From an uncultured Burkholderiales bacterium (GTDB lineage: Bacteria > Pseudomonadota > Gammaproteobacteria > Burkholderiales > Burkholderiaceae_C), in contig CALMIL010000206.1 of NCBI GenBank assembly GCA_937864005.1, positions 16,772 to 80,771 of the forward strand: 64,000 bases of DNA. Direction: 5' to 3'. The notes below the pieces were generated by a model. It had not been told where the DNA came from and ran no database searches. It saw nothing but the letters and a program-made list of their open reading frames with translations. This document shows positions 25,096-35,408 of the stretch, one piece after another. The position numbers and the translations under genes were made by a program. The first letter of the stretch is position 1. Each line of letters opens with the position of its first letter.

Positions 25096-26181
25096 ATGAA
25101 TACGAACACCTCGCGCACCACCGACGGTCGCGGTCGCCTCTACGGCAGCGTTGTCGACACGATCGGCGATACGCCGTGCATTCGCATCAACCGCATCGCA
25201 CCGAAGCATGTCCGCCTCTACGTGAAGGCCGAGTTCTTCAATCCGGCTGCCTCGGTCAAGGACCGCCTTGCGATCAGCATCATCGAAGAGGCCGAGCGCC
25301 GCGGCGAACTCGCGCCGGGGCAGACGGTTGTCGAGGCGACGAGCGGCAATACCGGGATCGGGCTGGCGATGGTCTGTGCCGCCAAGGGCTACCCGCTGGT
25401 CGTGACGATGGCCGACTCCTTCTCCGTCGAGCGCCGCCGCCTGATGCGCTTCCTCGGGGCCAAGGTGATCCTCACGCCGCGCGCGGCCAAGGGGATGGGG
25501 ATGTATCTGAAGGCGAAGGAGCTTGCCGAAGCGAACGGCTGGTTTCTGGCGCGGCAGTTCGAGACTGCCGACAACGCGACGGTTCACGAGAATACGACCG
25601 CGCGCGAACTGCTGGCCGACTTCCGCGGCGAACGCCTCGACTACTGGGTGACGGGCTACGGCACGGGCGGCACGATGACCGGCGTCGCACGGGTGCTGCG
25701 CAAGGAACGCCCCGACACCCGGATCGTTCTCGCCGAACCGTCGATCGCCCAGCTGGTCGGCAGCGGCACCGCGCAGGAGCGCGGCCCGGACCGGTCACCC
25801 GCCGTCGGCCATCCCGCGTTCACGCCGCACCCGGTGCAGGGATGGACGCCCGACTTCATTCCGCATGTGCTGCAGGAGTCGATCGACAAGCACTACTACG
25901 ACGAACTGGTCGCGATTGCCGGCCCCGACGCGATCGCCTGGTCGCGCCGGCTGGCTGCCGAAGAGGGCATCTTCGCGGGCATCTCCAGCGGCGCGACGCT
26001 CGCGGCGGCGATCCAGGTGGCCGAGCGCGCCGCCGCGGGTTCGGTCATCTGCTGCATGCTCCCGGATACCGGCGAGCGCTATTTGTCGACGCCGCTCTTC
26101 GAAGGTATCGCGACCGACATGACGCCGGACGAGGAAGCGCTGTCGCGTTCCACGCCCGGCTATCAGATGCCGGCGGACTGA
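25096..26181 (+). CDS. Cysteine synthase family PLP enzyme
   Basis: This encodes 361 residues from ATG 25096, about 50 longer than typical CysK. The PLP Lys55 lies in ASVKDRLAIS. TSGNTGIGLAMVCAAKGY is the substrate loop, and GYGTGGTMTGVARVL the phosphate cleft. The segment HPVQGWTPDFIPHVLQES corresponds to the HKIQGIGAGFIP region of CysK, and GISSGAT to its Ser-containing C-terminal loop. The extra length sits mostly before HPVQGW (residues about 215-240). The likely reaction is L-cysteine formation from O-acetylserine and sulfide, or a related beta-replacement. A TATAAA box at 25028-25033 may be its -10 element, but no clear -35 was seen. Confidence 0.85.
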   Translation: MNTNTSRTTDGRGRLYGSVVDTIGDTPCIRINRIAPKHVRLYVKAEFFNPAASVKDRLAISIIEEAERRGELAPGQTVVEATSGNTGIGLAMVCAAKGYPLVVTMADSFSVERRRLMRFLGAKVILTPRAAKGMGMYLKAKELAEANGWFLARQFETADNATVHENTTARELLADFRGERLDYWVTGYGTGGTMTGVARVLRKERPDTRIVLAEPSIAQLVGSGTAQERGPDRSPAVGHPAFTPHPVQGWTPDFIPHVLQESIDKHYYDELVAIAGPDAIAWSRRLAAEEGIFAGISSGATLAAAIQVAERAAAGSVICCMLPDTGERYLSTPLFEGIATDMTPDEEALSRSTPGYQMPAD

Positions 26182-26208
26182 GGCCGATGATCTTCGCCGG
26201 CTGATTGC

Positions 26209-26706
26209 TCAGCGCGCCGTGCCGGCGTGCCGCCTCCGCAGCACGCTCGCCATGTAGACGACGACGGCGAGGTTCGCGCCCAGCATCGCGAGCTTGAGCG
26301 CGCTCGCGCCCTTTGCCAATTCGACGAGCTCGAACGGCACATAGACGAGCCCGCTCGCGACCGAGAACCACGCGGCCCAGCGCCTGCGGTTCCATAGCCC
26401 CCAGGCCTCGGTGGCGCGTACCGCGACGTAGGCGAAAGCGGCCGCGGCGAGCAGCTGGAGCTGGCGGTCGGAGATATTGTTCGCCAGTTCGGCGAAGATG
26501 CGCGGCGTGCCATTGGCCAGGTTCAGGTGCAGGTGGCCGACGAGGTCATCGACGAACTGTGCCGCGCCGAGGTGCAGTGCATCGAGCACGCCGAACCCCG
26601 CGATCAGCACCACCGCACCCTTGGCCGCTTCCATCAGCGCGACGAGGCGCACGCCGCCCGCGGCGCTGCGCGCCTTGTCGTCGATGGCGGCGCGGTCGGT
26701 CGCCAC
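26209..26706 (-). CDS. DUF2127 family membrane protein
   Basis: This encodes 165 residues. The start VRLVALMEAAKGAVVLIAGF and the following LVGHLHLNLANGTPRIFAEL fit the DUF2127 pattern (helix, then a periplasmic H..N loop). Three more hydrophobic helices follow (LLAAAAFAYVAVRATEAWGL, WFSVASGLVYVPFELVELA and LAMLGANLAVVVYM). It is predicted to be an inner-membrane protein with about four segments and unknown function. Its stop is 1 bp after the glnS stop region, on the same strand and downstream of glnS, so readthrough from glnS is likely. Confidence 0.82.
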   Translation of the reverse strand: MATDRAAIDDKARSAAGGVRLVALMEAAKGAVVLIAGFGVLDALHLGAAQFVDDLVGHLHLNLANGTPRIFAELANNISDRQLQLLAAAAFAYVAVRATEAWGLWNRRRWAAWFSVASGLVYVPFELVELAKGASALKLAMLGANLAVVVYMASVLRRRHAGTAR

Positions 26707-26707
26707 G

Positions 26708-28483
<1,776 letters not shown>

Positions 28484-28524
28484 GAAGCGTCGGATTCTAT
28501 CGACGCCGCCCCGCGCGCCCCGGC

Positions 28525-28809
28525 TCAGCCGTCGCGCCGCAGGCGCTCGATCTCGGCTGCGAGCATGCGCTTGCGGATGCCCTCGCCGCGCAGGTTGGCG
28601 AAGGTGACGATGCCGTGGATTGCAAGTCCGATTCCCCAGCCTGCGAGCGGCCAGACCGCCCAGTGCCCCCCGCCGCGGATGGCATTGACGGCGAACAGGC
28701 CGAGGTTGACGAGCACGAAGACGAGCGCGTGCGTATAAAAGCCCATCTTCATGCTGACGCGGCGGCGCGCGCGGGCCTCGATATCGTCGCCGTGAGAGTC
28801 GTCATTCAT
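28525..28809 (-). CDS. 2TM domain-containing small membrane protein
   Basis: This encodes 94 residues. A charged N-terminus (EARARRRVSMKMGFYTH) leads into two hydrophobic helices (ALVFVLVNLGLFAVNAI and AVWPLAGWGIGLAIHGIVTF) with a short Gly-rich turn and a basic C-terminal tail. The pattern fits the 2TM domain family, small integral membrane proteins often found next to, or fused with, LytTR or LytS-type regulators. That agrees with the LytTR gene located 54 bp upstream on the same strand. The function is not known. Confidence 0.85.
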   Translation of the reverse strand: MNDDSHGDDIEARARRRVSMKMGFYTHALVFVLVNLGLFAVNAIRGGGHWAVWPLAGWGIGLAIHGIVTFANLRGEGIRKRMLAAEIERLRRDG

Positions 28810-28863
28810 TCGGGGTCTCCTTTCGAGCCGTTCGGCGAAACGTGAGCCGGTTGGCCCGCTTGC

Positions 28864-29667
28864 CTACATCGCCTTGAACAGGTGCGCATAGAGCCGGCTC
28901 GCGACGAGCTTGTCGGACGAGCCGCGCAGGGTGAGCGTGAGCTTGCCCGACTCCTCGCGCACGGCCGTCGCGATCGCGTCGGCGCGCACCACCGTGCTGC
29001 GATGCACCTGCCAGAAGCGCTGCGGGTCGAGCTGCGGAAGCAGCTCGCGCAGCGAGGTGCGGATCAGATGTTCGCGCCCGGCGCAGACGACGCGCACATA
29101 TTTGTCGGCGGCCTCGAAGTAGATCACCTCGTCGATCGGCACCAGATGGATCGCGGCGCCGACGCTGGCCTGGATCACGCTCAGGCGCGGCGCGGCCGGC
29201 GCCGGGCCTGCAGTGCCGGTCGCGGCGAGCACGTCGCGTAGCCGGGCGAGGGTCTCGTCGAGCGCCGGCGGCGTCTTGGCGCGCACCGCGAGTTCGGCTT
29301 GCAGGCGGCGGCAGGTTCGCTCGAGCCGGTCGGCCTGGACCGGCTTGACGACATAGTCGAACGCGGCGTGCTCGAACGCCTGCAGCGCATACTGGTCGTA
29401 CGCGGTGACGAAGACGACGAGCGGGAAGGGCTGGCCCTCCGGCCAGTCCTCGGCGAGTGCCTGGGCCGCCTCGAGCCCGGTCAGGCCCGGCATCCTGATG
29501 TCGAGGAAAAGCATCTGCGGCCGCAGCGCGAGCGCCTGTTCGACGGCCGCCGCACCGTGCGCGACGCTCGCGACGATCTGCAGTTCGGGCCACAGCCGCG
29601 CCAGTTCGGCCTGCAACCCGGCGCGCAGCAGCTCTTCGTCTTCGGCGATCAGCGCGGTGGCGTTCAT
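28864..29667 (-). CDS. LytTR family response regulator
   Basis: This encodes 267 residues from ATG 29667, overlapping the kinase stop by 4 bp. The receiver has the acidic pocket EDEE at residues 9-12, phosphoacceptor Asp56 in MLFLDIRMPGLTG and the Lys in YVVKPVQADRL. A roughly 40-residue linker leads to the LytTR DNA-binding domain, with VPIDEVIYFEAADKYVRV, LRELLPQLDPQRFWQVHRST and ASRLYAHLFKAM. LytTR regulators bind direct repeats and control surface, biofilm or transport genes. Its partner is the LytS-type kinase directly upstream. Confidence 0.93.
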   Translation of the reverse strand: MNATALIAEDEELLRAGLQAELARLWPELQIVASVAHGAAAVEQALALRPQMLFLDIRMPGLTGLEAAQALAEDWPEGQPFPLVVFVTAYDQYALQAFEHAAFDYVVKPVQADRLERTCRRLQAELAVRAKTPPALDETLARLRDVLAATGTAGPAPAAPRLSVIQASVGAAIHLVPIDEVIYFEAADKYVRVVCAGREHLIRTSLRELLPQLDPQRFWQVHRSTVVRADAIATAVREESGKLTLTLRGSSDKLVASRLYAHLFKAM

Positions 29668-30770
29668 GCGTCGGCCTCGAGCGGCATGCGCAGCGTCGCG
29701 ACGGTCCCGCCGCCGGCATCCTGCGCTGCTTCGAGTGTGAGCGATGCCGCCGCGCCGTGCAGCGCGGCGAGCCGGGCGCGCACCTGCTCGAGGCCGAAGC
29801 GGCTGCCTGGTGGTGCGGCATCGGCCGCTTCGGCGCCGCTGTCGCGCACGCGCAGCACGAGCTGCGACCCTTCGCGCGCGGCGCCGATGGCGATGCGCCC
29901 GCCCGCCACGCTCGGCTCGATCGCGTGCTTGATGCTGTTCTCGATCAGCGGCTGCAGCAGCAGCGGCGGCACGGCGGCGTTGGCGAGCTCGCGTGGAAGA
30001 TCGAACTCGAAGCGCAGCCGTTCGCCCAGGCGCACCTTCATCAGCGCCAGGTAGTCGGCAAGGCGGGCAAACTCGTCGGCCAGCGAATGGGTGCCGGTGC
30101 GCGACGCGGCGAGCGTCGCGCGCAGGAAGGCGATCAGCTGGTCGAGCATCGCCTGCGCGCGCGGCGGGTCGGTGGCGATCAGCACGCGCAGATTGGCCAG
30201 CGTATTGAAGAGCATATGCGGCTCGAGCTGCGACTGCAGCAGCCGCAACTGGTTCTCGGCGGCCTCGCGCTGCGCCGCAAGCGCGCGCGCTTCCGATTCG
30301 GCGATGCGGGCGCGCGTGCGGAAGAAGTAGGTCGCGCCGAAACCCGGCACGAGCGAGAGCCCGAGAATCGCGAGCGCGCGGCGCGGGCTGCCCTCCAGCA
30401 GCCCGGCCGAGTTGGTGCCGAGCACGAAGTTGGCAAACGCATTGCCGAGCGAATAGCCGAGCGCCGTGCCGACGACGAGTATTGCCGCCATCGGCCCCCA
30501 GCCCGGCCACCAGTTGCGCTCGGCAGGCGGGACGCTACGCTGCAGCCAACGCGTGGCCAGCATGCGCCCGATGTCGCAGAAGAGCCAGCAGGCGGTCGCG
30601 ATCGAGATCGAATAGACGAAGGTGATCCAGAAGCGTTGCCCGAAAACGGCCGCGAACATGACCGAAACCGTGACGATCACGATCGCGACGCGCAACGCAC
30701 GCCGCAGATGGCGCAGCGTTCCGACTGGCGCCGCGAGCGGGGGGGCGATGGCGTCCGGCATGGCAGGCAA
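29664..30770 (-). CDS. LytS/YehU-type sensor histidine kinase
   Basis: This encodes 368 residues. Four hydrophobic segments lie in the first 155 residues (VAIVIVTVSVMFAAVFG, FWITFVYSISIATACWLF, AILVVGTALGYSLG and ILGLSLVPGFGATYF). A short coiled stretch rich in Ala/Glu leads to the His_kinase domain (PF06580 type) with LEPHMLFNTLANLRVLI, where the His is the likely phosphoacceptor. The HATPase domain shows LLLQPLIENSIKHAIEP (N box), RVRDSG and GSRFGLEQVRARL. It pairs with the downstream LytTR regulator through a 4-bp overlap. The stimulus is unknown. Confidence 0.92.
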   Translation of the reverse strand: MPAMPDAIAPPLAAPVGTLRHLRRALRVAIVIVTVSVMFAAVFGQRFWITFVYSISIATACWLFCDIGRMLATRWLQRSVPPAERNWWPGWGPMAAILVVGTALGYSLGNAFANFVLGTNSAGLLEGSPRRALAILGLSLVPGFGATYFFRTRARIAESEARALAAQREAAENQLRLLQSQLEPHMLFNTLANLRVLIATDPPRAQAMLDQLIAFLRATLAASRTGTHSLADEFARLADYLALMKVRLGERLRFEFDLPRELANAAVPPLLLQPLIENSIKHAIEPSVAGGRIAIGAAREGSQLVLRVRDSGAEAADAAPPGSRFGLEQVRARLAALHGAAASLTLEAAQDAGGGTVATLRMPLEADA

Positions 30771-30787
30771 TTCTCGCGCCGCTGACG

Positions 30788-31285
30788 TCAGGCGCGCAGG
30801 GCGAGCCGCCGCAGCGCGATCGCCCGCGACGCGAAGAGGCCGCTGAAGGCGCCATAGACGAAGGCGATGCCGATCTCGAACGGCGCATTTGCCGCCAGCG
30901 CCGGTGTCATCGCGAGGCCGACCCCGACGCCGTACTTGATGCAGAAGAGGCCGAGGATCAGCCCCATCGGCAGCCAGCTTCCGGGCACGTCGAAGCGTGC
31001 CGATTCACGCGCGTAGCGTGCGCCGCGCGGCGCGACGGCGTCGATGCCGAACGCGATCGCGAGGCCGACGCCCGCGGCCCACGCGGCGAGCGCCATCGGC
31101 TGCGCGCCGAACGCGGTCACGACGCCGGAAAGCGAGAGCGCGAGCATGATGGCCGGCACGATCACGATGCGGCGCGCGCTGATGCGCCGCGGCATCGACT
31201 GCGACACGCCCAGGATCACGAGCAGCGCGAGCAGGCCCCAGACCCAGAGCGGCGTACCTTGAAGAATATGGATCAGCATCGACAT
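30788..31285 (-). CDS. Polytopic membrane protein, DUF6622-like
   Basis: This encodes 165 residues from ATG 31285 (the next ATG, at 31279, is also possible). The N-terminus MSMLIHILQGTPLWVWGLLA is characteristic of a small conserved family that I believe is catalogued as DUF6622. Four to five hydrophobic helices follow: LLALLVILGVSQSMP, VIVPAIMLALSLSGVVTAF, MALAAWAAGVGLAIAFG, LPMGLILGLFCIKYGVGVG and FEIGIAFVYGAFSGLFASRA. It probably sits in the inner membrane with unknown function. It lies 17 bp upstream of the LytS gene on the same strand, so it may be cotranscribed with the two-component pair. Confidence 0.75.
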   Translation of the reverse strand: MSMLIHILQGTPLWVWGLLALLVILGVSQSMPRRISARRIVIVPAIMLALSLSGVVTAFGAQPMALAAWAAGVGLAIAFGIDAVAPRGARYARESARFDVPGSWLPMGLILGLFCIKYGVGVGLAMTPALAANAPFEIGIAFVYGAFSGLFASRAIALRRLALRA

Positions 31286-31457
31286 CGAATCACTCCCGGT
31301 TGGCGGCCTCGATCGGCCCGGAAGCGACTGTGCCGGGTTGCGCGGCGCGCTTCCAGCGCGGCGCGACAAAGCGGCGCATGCCTTCGCGAAGCGTGGCGCG
31401 TCGGGCGCGAAATGCAGGCCGCGATCGCCATCTGCAGCCGCCATCGCGGCCGCGCCG

Positions 31458-32624
31458 CTACTGCGTCACGTGCGTGAGGTGCGCCTGGTAGCGCTCCAGC
31501 TTGGCGGCGTAGATGTCGCGGTCGTGGCGGCTCGCGCTGGTCTGCATCGCAAGCTCGAGCTGCTCGCGCGCGAGCGGCACCTCGCCCAGCTTGGCGTAGG
31601 CGACGGCCAGCCAGTAGTGTGTCTGCGCGTTGTACGGCGCGCGATCGACTTCGCGCAGGAAGAGGTCGCGCGCGGCCTTTGCGTCGCCGTTGCGCAGCGC
31701 GGCGAGGCCGCGGTCCAGATAGCCGAACGGCGCCTGCGGCTGCAGCTGCGCGAGCCGCGTCCGCAGGCTTGCCGCCTCGCCGTCCCGGCCCTGGTCGGCA
31801 AGAACCTGGGCGAGGTTGAAGACGATCTGCGGATTCTCGGGCTGCTTCGCGTAGGCGGCGCGCAGCGCATGTTCGGCCAGGCCCGGATCGCCGTGGCGCC
31901 GATAGACGACGCCCAGCGTATTGAGCGCGCGCACGAAGCCCGGATCCTGGACGATCGCCTCGCGCGCGAACCAATAGGCATCGTCGACGCGGCCCTGCGC
32001 GAGCGTCTCGGCGGCGCGGTTGTTCATGTACATCGCGAGCACCGTCGCCTCGGACAGCACGTGCTGCTTCTGGCCGCGCAGATCGGCCGGCGGCAGGAAG
32101 TCGATCGTCACCGCCTCGGTGAACGGCCCGGCCCAGTGCGCACCGCCGATACGCTGGCCGAGCGTGATATTGATGTGGTCGATGACGAAATCGATCCCGC
32201 CGCCGCGGCCCCACAGCTCGTCGGTAACGACGCTCTGAAAGCGTACCGGAATGCCGAGTTCCTTCGCGAACGCCGCCGTCATGATGACGAGCGACAGGCA
32301 GTTGCCAGACCGCGCGGCGAACGCCTGCGCCGCGTTGCGCGTCAGCACCGAGTCGTAGTCGAGTTTCAGCTCGCTCTTCTTGTAGAGCGCATCGACCAGC
32401 AGCTCGGTGCGGCCGCGAGCGAGGAGCCGCCCCTCGATGCCGCCCGCGAGGTAGGCCTTCATCTCGGGGCTGAGGGCGAAGACATCGGCGGCGCGGATCG
32501 CCGCCGAAGGCGGCGCGAAGCGGGCGTCGGCGAAGACCGACGCATCCGGCTGCGTCGCCACCGGCGAGGTCGTGCAGGCGCCGAGCAGCCCGCAGCAGGT
32601 CAGGATCGCGGCAAGGATCTTCAT
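31458..32624 (-). CDS. Lipoprotein with transglutaminase-like domain and TPR repeats
   Basis: This encodes 388 residues from ATG 32624, with GGAGG 6 nt upstream. The lipobox is LLGAC with the lipidated Cys17. Residues about 75-165 resemble a transglutaminase-like core: RSGNCLSLVIMTAAFAKELG gives the Cys-containing helix, and FVIDHINITLG the His strand. From about 200 there are four TPRs (ARALNTLGVVYRRHG-like units and AQTHYWLAVAYAKLGEVPLA). Proteins with this layout occur in Burkholderiales as predicted outer-membrane or periplasmic-face lipoproteins of unknown role. Catalysis is not certain, because a complete Cys-His-Asp set was only partly traced. Confidence 0.8.
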   Translation of the reverse strand: MKILAAILTCCGLLGACTTSPVATQPDASVFADARFAPPSAAIRAADVFALSPEMKAYLAGGIEGRLLARGRTELLVDALYKKSELKLDYDSVLTRNAAQAFAARSGNCLSLVIMTAAFAKELGIPVRFQSVVTDELWGRGGGIDFVIDHINITLGQRIGGAHWAGPFTEAVTIDFLPPADLRGQKQHVLSEATVLAMYMNNRAAETLAQGRVDDAYWFAREAIVQDPGFVRALNTLGVVYRRHGDPGLAEHALRAAYAKQPENPQIVFNLAQVLADQGRDGEAASLRTRLAQLQPQAPFGYLDRGLAALRNGDAKAARDLFLREVDRAPYNAQTHYWLAVAYAKLGEVPLAREQLELAMQTSASRHDRDIYAAKLERYQAHLTHVTQ

Positions 32625-33001
32625 CGCGTCCTCCGGCGGATGCGTCGCCACAAGCGGCGTGCGCCGCCTGTGAACATGGTAGTCGCAATCCGGCGCGGTG
32701 TCAGATTGCGCGTGGCCGGGAGCCCACGACGGCCCATGTCGCTGCAAGGGGAGCACGCCCTTCGCCGTACGGCGCGGCGCGCAGGGTGTCCAAAGCGGTT
32801 TGTCGCACGACGGCGGCCAGCGCTGCGGTTCGCGCGTCTGGCCGGCCAACTCTGCGCAACATGGTCTGTCCGCGCCCGGTCGAGCGCCGGGTGCATGGCG
32901 ATCATCGCAAACACCGCGCTCCGATTAGTGCGCCCTCTTGCCGAAGGCGCCCCTGCCGGACCTAAAGAACCGGCATTTGCTGCAAGTGCTGACTGCGAAT
33001 C
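32625..33001. other. Intergenic region without a recognised gene
   Basis: These 377 bp lie between the 5' end of the lipoprotein gene and the 3' end of the next reverse-strand gene. Apart from the ribosome-binding site of the lipoprotein gene at its left edge, no gene, promoter or repeat could be supported. The right part (about 32920-33001) is less GC-rich. Confidence 0.5.
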
Positions 33002-34255
33002 TCAGCCGATCGCGGCGAAGTGCAGCGCGAACTGCATCTCGATCAACGGCACCGGATAGCTCATCCGGCAGCGCCAGCCGCGAAACGGCGCGGCGTCGAT
33101 GCCGGCCCGCGCCAACGCCGCCGCGACGGCGAGGCGCTGGTCGGGCACGCCGTCGAGGTCGAGCGCACGCGCGCCGGGCGGGAGTTGCTCGATGTGCGCC
33201 GTCAGATTGACGCGGCGCAGGTGTGGCTGGCCGGGCTCGATCCGGACCGGCGGCGTGCCGCTCGGCCCCGGCAGATAAAAGCCCACGTCGGGCCGCGCGT
33301 CGGGCCACACGCCGTGCGCGATATGAATGTCGCGCACGAGCGTGCGGCACGGCGTGTGCAGCATGTAGGTGCGCAGGCTGAGCCACGGCGCGTCCTGCGC
33401 GATCGGTTCTGCGCGCAGGACGCGAAACGCGGTCGTCACGCGCGCCGGGATCGGCGAGTCGTGTCCGGGGCGCAGGACGAAGATCGTCGTCGCGCCCTCG
33501 GCTTGTACCTGCAGGTCGGGTGGGGGCTGGCTGCAGCCGGCCGCGATCAGGTAGTCGTCGGGTTGCGCGCTCGGCTCGGCGCGGCCAAGCGGCAGCACCT
33601 GCGGCGCGTCGTCGCGGCCGGGCTGGGCGGTGTGCACGCTCAGCAGCGGCAGCGCGACGCTGGCCGCCGCGCGCTGCAGGCCGACGCGACGCTGCACCTC
33701 GATCACGTCGACCATCCCCGGCGCCGCCGAGGGCACGACGAAGAGCGACGTGGTGAGCGTCTCGCAGAAGTGGCCGAAGAGGAACGACTGCGCCTTGAAC
33801 GACGCCTGGCGCGCGATCTGCTCGCGCCGTTCGCGGATCGTGCTCGACGCCTCGCCCATCTGCGCGTCCAGCGTCTGTCGCCCGCCGGGCAGGGCGTCGA
33901 TGAGCGACTCGAAGCGCTTGACCGCCGCCTCCATGTCGCGCAGCAGGCTGGTGTCGGCGAGTCCGGCGGCCTGCTGGATAAGAATCTTCAGGCCGGTCGG
34001 CGACGGCACGGTGTGCAGGAATTCGTGGTCGTCGTGCGTGCGCACCGCCTGCACGATCCGGCTGGCGAGGCTCTTGTCGAGGCCGGGGCCCTGCGTCAGC
34101 CGCATCGGCCGCGGCGGGTCGCCGGCGAGCGCATGCACGAGCGGCGTCAGGCAGGCGCGCAGCATGGAGGCGACGCTCGCGATCCGAGGCGACGAAACGT
34201 GCCCGGCCGCGCCGGCCGCCGGCTCGGGATCGTGGCGGGAGTCCAAGTCGTGCAT
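33002..34255 (-). CDS. Uncharacterised protein, helix-rich N-terminus and beta-rich C-terminus
   Basis: This encodes 417 residues, and I do not recognise the family. The N-terminal third is helical: MLRACLTPLVHALAGD, then LDKSLASRIVQAVR and SPTGLKILIQQAAGL, which could form a helix-turn-helix-like bundle. IRERREQIARQASFKAQSFL suggests a coiled segment. The C-terminal half is richer in beta and has GYC-free segments such as VTTAFRVLRAEPI, PCRTLVRDIHIAHGVWPDAR and RGWRCRMSYPVPLIEMQFAL. No signal peptide, membrane segment or catalytic motif is visible. Codon use matches the neighbours, so the gene looks genuine. Regulator-like and phage-unrelated; function unknown. Confidence 0.75.
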   Translation of the reverse strand: MHDLDSRHDPEPAAGAAGHVSSPRIASVASMLRACLTPLVHALAGDPPRPMRLTQGPGLDKSLASRIVQAVRTHDDHEFLHTVPSPTGLKILIQQAAGLADTSLLRDMEAAVKRFESLIDALPGGRQTLDAQMGEASSTIRERREQIARQASFKAQSFLFGHFCETLTTSLFVVPSAAPGMVDVIEVQRRVGLQRAAASVALPLLSVHTAQPGRDDAPQVLPLGRAEPSAQPDDYLIAAGCSQPPPDLQVQAEGATTIFVLRPGHDSPIPARVTTAFRVLRAEPIAQDAPWLSLRTYMLHTPCRTLVRDIHIAHGVWPDARPDVGFYLPGPSGTPPVRIEPGQPHLRRVNLTAHIEQLPPGARALDLDGVPDQRLAVAAALARAGIDAAPFRGWRCRMSYPVPLIEMQFALHFAAIG

Positions 34256-34289
34256 GGCGGCGTACGCTCGCGATGGGGCGCGCGCGATG

Positions 34290-35408
34290 TTACGGCTGGC
34301 GGCGGATGATCAGGCTGCGCGTCGCGAAGGGCTGGAAGCGCTGCTGCTGCGTCACCGCGATCACCTGGCCATCCGGCGTGACGGCCGCCGAGGCGTATGT
34401 CGTCCAGCCGGGCGCCGTCTGCACGCCATTGGCGGCGAGCCAGTCGCTCGTCTTCATCATACCGGTCGCCGGTGTCCAGATGAATGCGTCCGAGGTCGGC
34501 TTGCCGGCGTCGGGATTGTTCTGCCCGACGACGACGCTGCCGTCGTCGCTCACGCCGATCGGCATCGACGAGGCCATCGCGCCCGGCCGCTTGGGCATCG
34601 TGCCGAGGTAGCTCTTGACCCACGACGTGCCATTCCACTTCCACATCGTCGCCGTCAGTTGGTTGCCGTTGGCCGGGTCCGGCGTCTGGCCGACGACGAT
34701 CCGGCCGTCCGCGCTGACGGCGGTCGCTTCGGTGAACCAGTCGCTGTCGTCGAGCGTCGTGCGCACGCCGTCGACCCAGACCGTGGCGCGCCAGTTGCGA
34801 TACTCGGGATGCTCGTCCCAGCCGACGAGCACGCTGCCGTCCCGGTTGGCGGCGTTGATGCGGCTGCTGTAGCCGCTGCTGCCGAGGTCGACCATGCCGC
34901 GGGCAGCGGTCCAGCGCATCGCGTGCGCGAGCCAGGTGTCGTTGCCGACCCAGTACAGGCCGGCCGCGACCTTGCCGTCACCCGACAGCGCCCAGGCCGA
35001 GCTGTTCTCGCCATCGACGAAGCCCATGTCGGCCGGGCCGCGAACCGAGATCATCTTCCAGCCACCGGATTCGCTCCAGCGGCCGGCGGTCGAGTAGGTG
35101 CCGTCGTCCGACAGGATGGTCGCGGTGATGATCCTGCCGTCGTCCGAGATGCCCGGAGTCCCCGACCGATGGCCGAGCGTGTCCATCGTGCTGCGCCCGA
35201 GCGGCACGACGCCGGTGGCGAGGCTCCAGCGGAAGGTCTCCCAGTTGCCGGGCAGCTGGCCGGCGGCGACTCGCCCGTTGGCGGACAGGCCCATGACGAT
35301 GGCGTTGTCGATGCGCCGTACCTCGAGGGTTTCGGCCTGCGCGGTCAGCGCGGGGAAGACCGCCAGCGCGGCGATGGCGCCGACGCGGCGCAGATTCAGG
35401 GTCGACAC
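34290..35408 (-). CDS. Secreted HAF-repeat beta-propeller-like protein
   Basis: This encodes 372 residues from GTG 35408, chosen because AGGAG lies 7-8 nt upstream and because the translation then starts with a clean signal peptide (LRRVGAIAALAVFPALTAQA). About seven repeats of roughly 45 residues follow, each with a 'SxDGxxVvG' core: LSANGRVAAG, ISDDGRIITA, LSGDGKVAAG, ANRDGSVLVG, VSADGRIVVG, VSDDGSVVVG and VTPDGQVIAV. This is the pattern of extracellular HAF repeats, as seen in autotransporter passengers. No autotransporter barrel or anchor follows, so the product is probably periplasmic or released. Function unknown. Confidence 0.82.
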   Translation of the reverse strand: MSTLNLRRVGAIAALAVFPALTAQAETLEVRRIDNAIVMGLSANGRVAAGQLPGNWETFRWSLATGVVPLGRSTMDTLGHRSGTPGISDDGRIITATILSDDGTYSTAGRWSESGGWKMISVRGPADMGFVDGENSSAWALSGDGKVAAGLYWVGNDTWLAHAMRWTAARGMVDLGSSGYSSRINAANRDGSVLVGWDEHPEYRNWRATVWVDGVRTTLDDSDWFTEATAVSADGRIVVGQTPDPANGNQLTATMWKWNGTSWVKSYLGTMPKRPGAMASSMPIGVSDDGSVVVGQNNPDAGKPTSDAFIWTPATGMMKTSDWLAANGVQTAPGWTTYASAAVTPDGQVIAVTQQQRFQPFATRSLIIRRQP

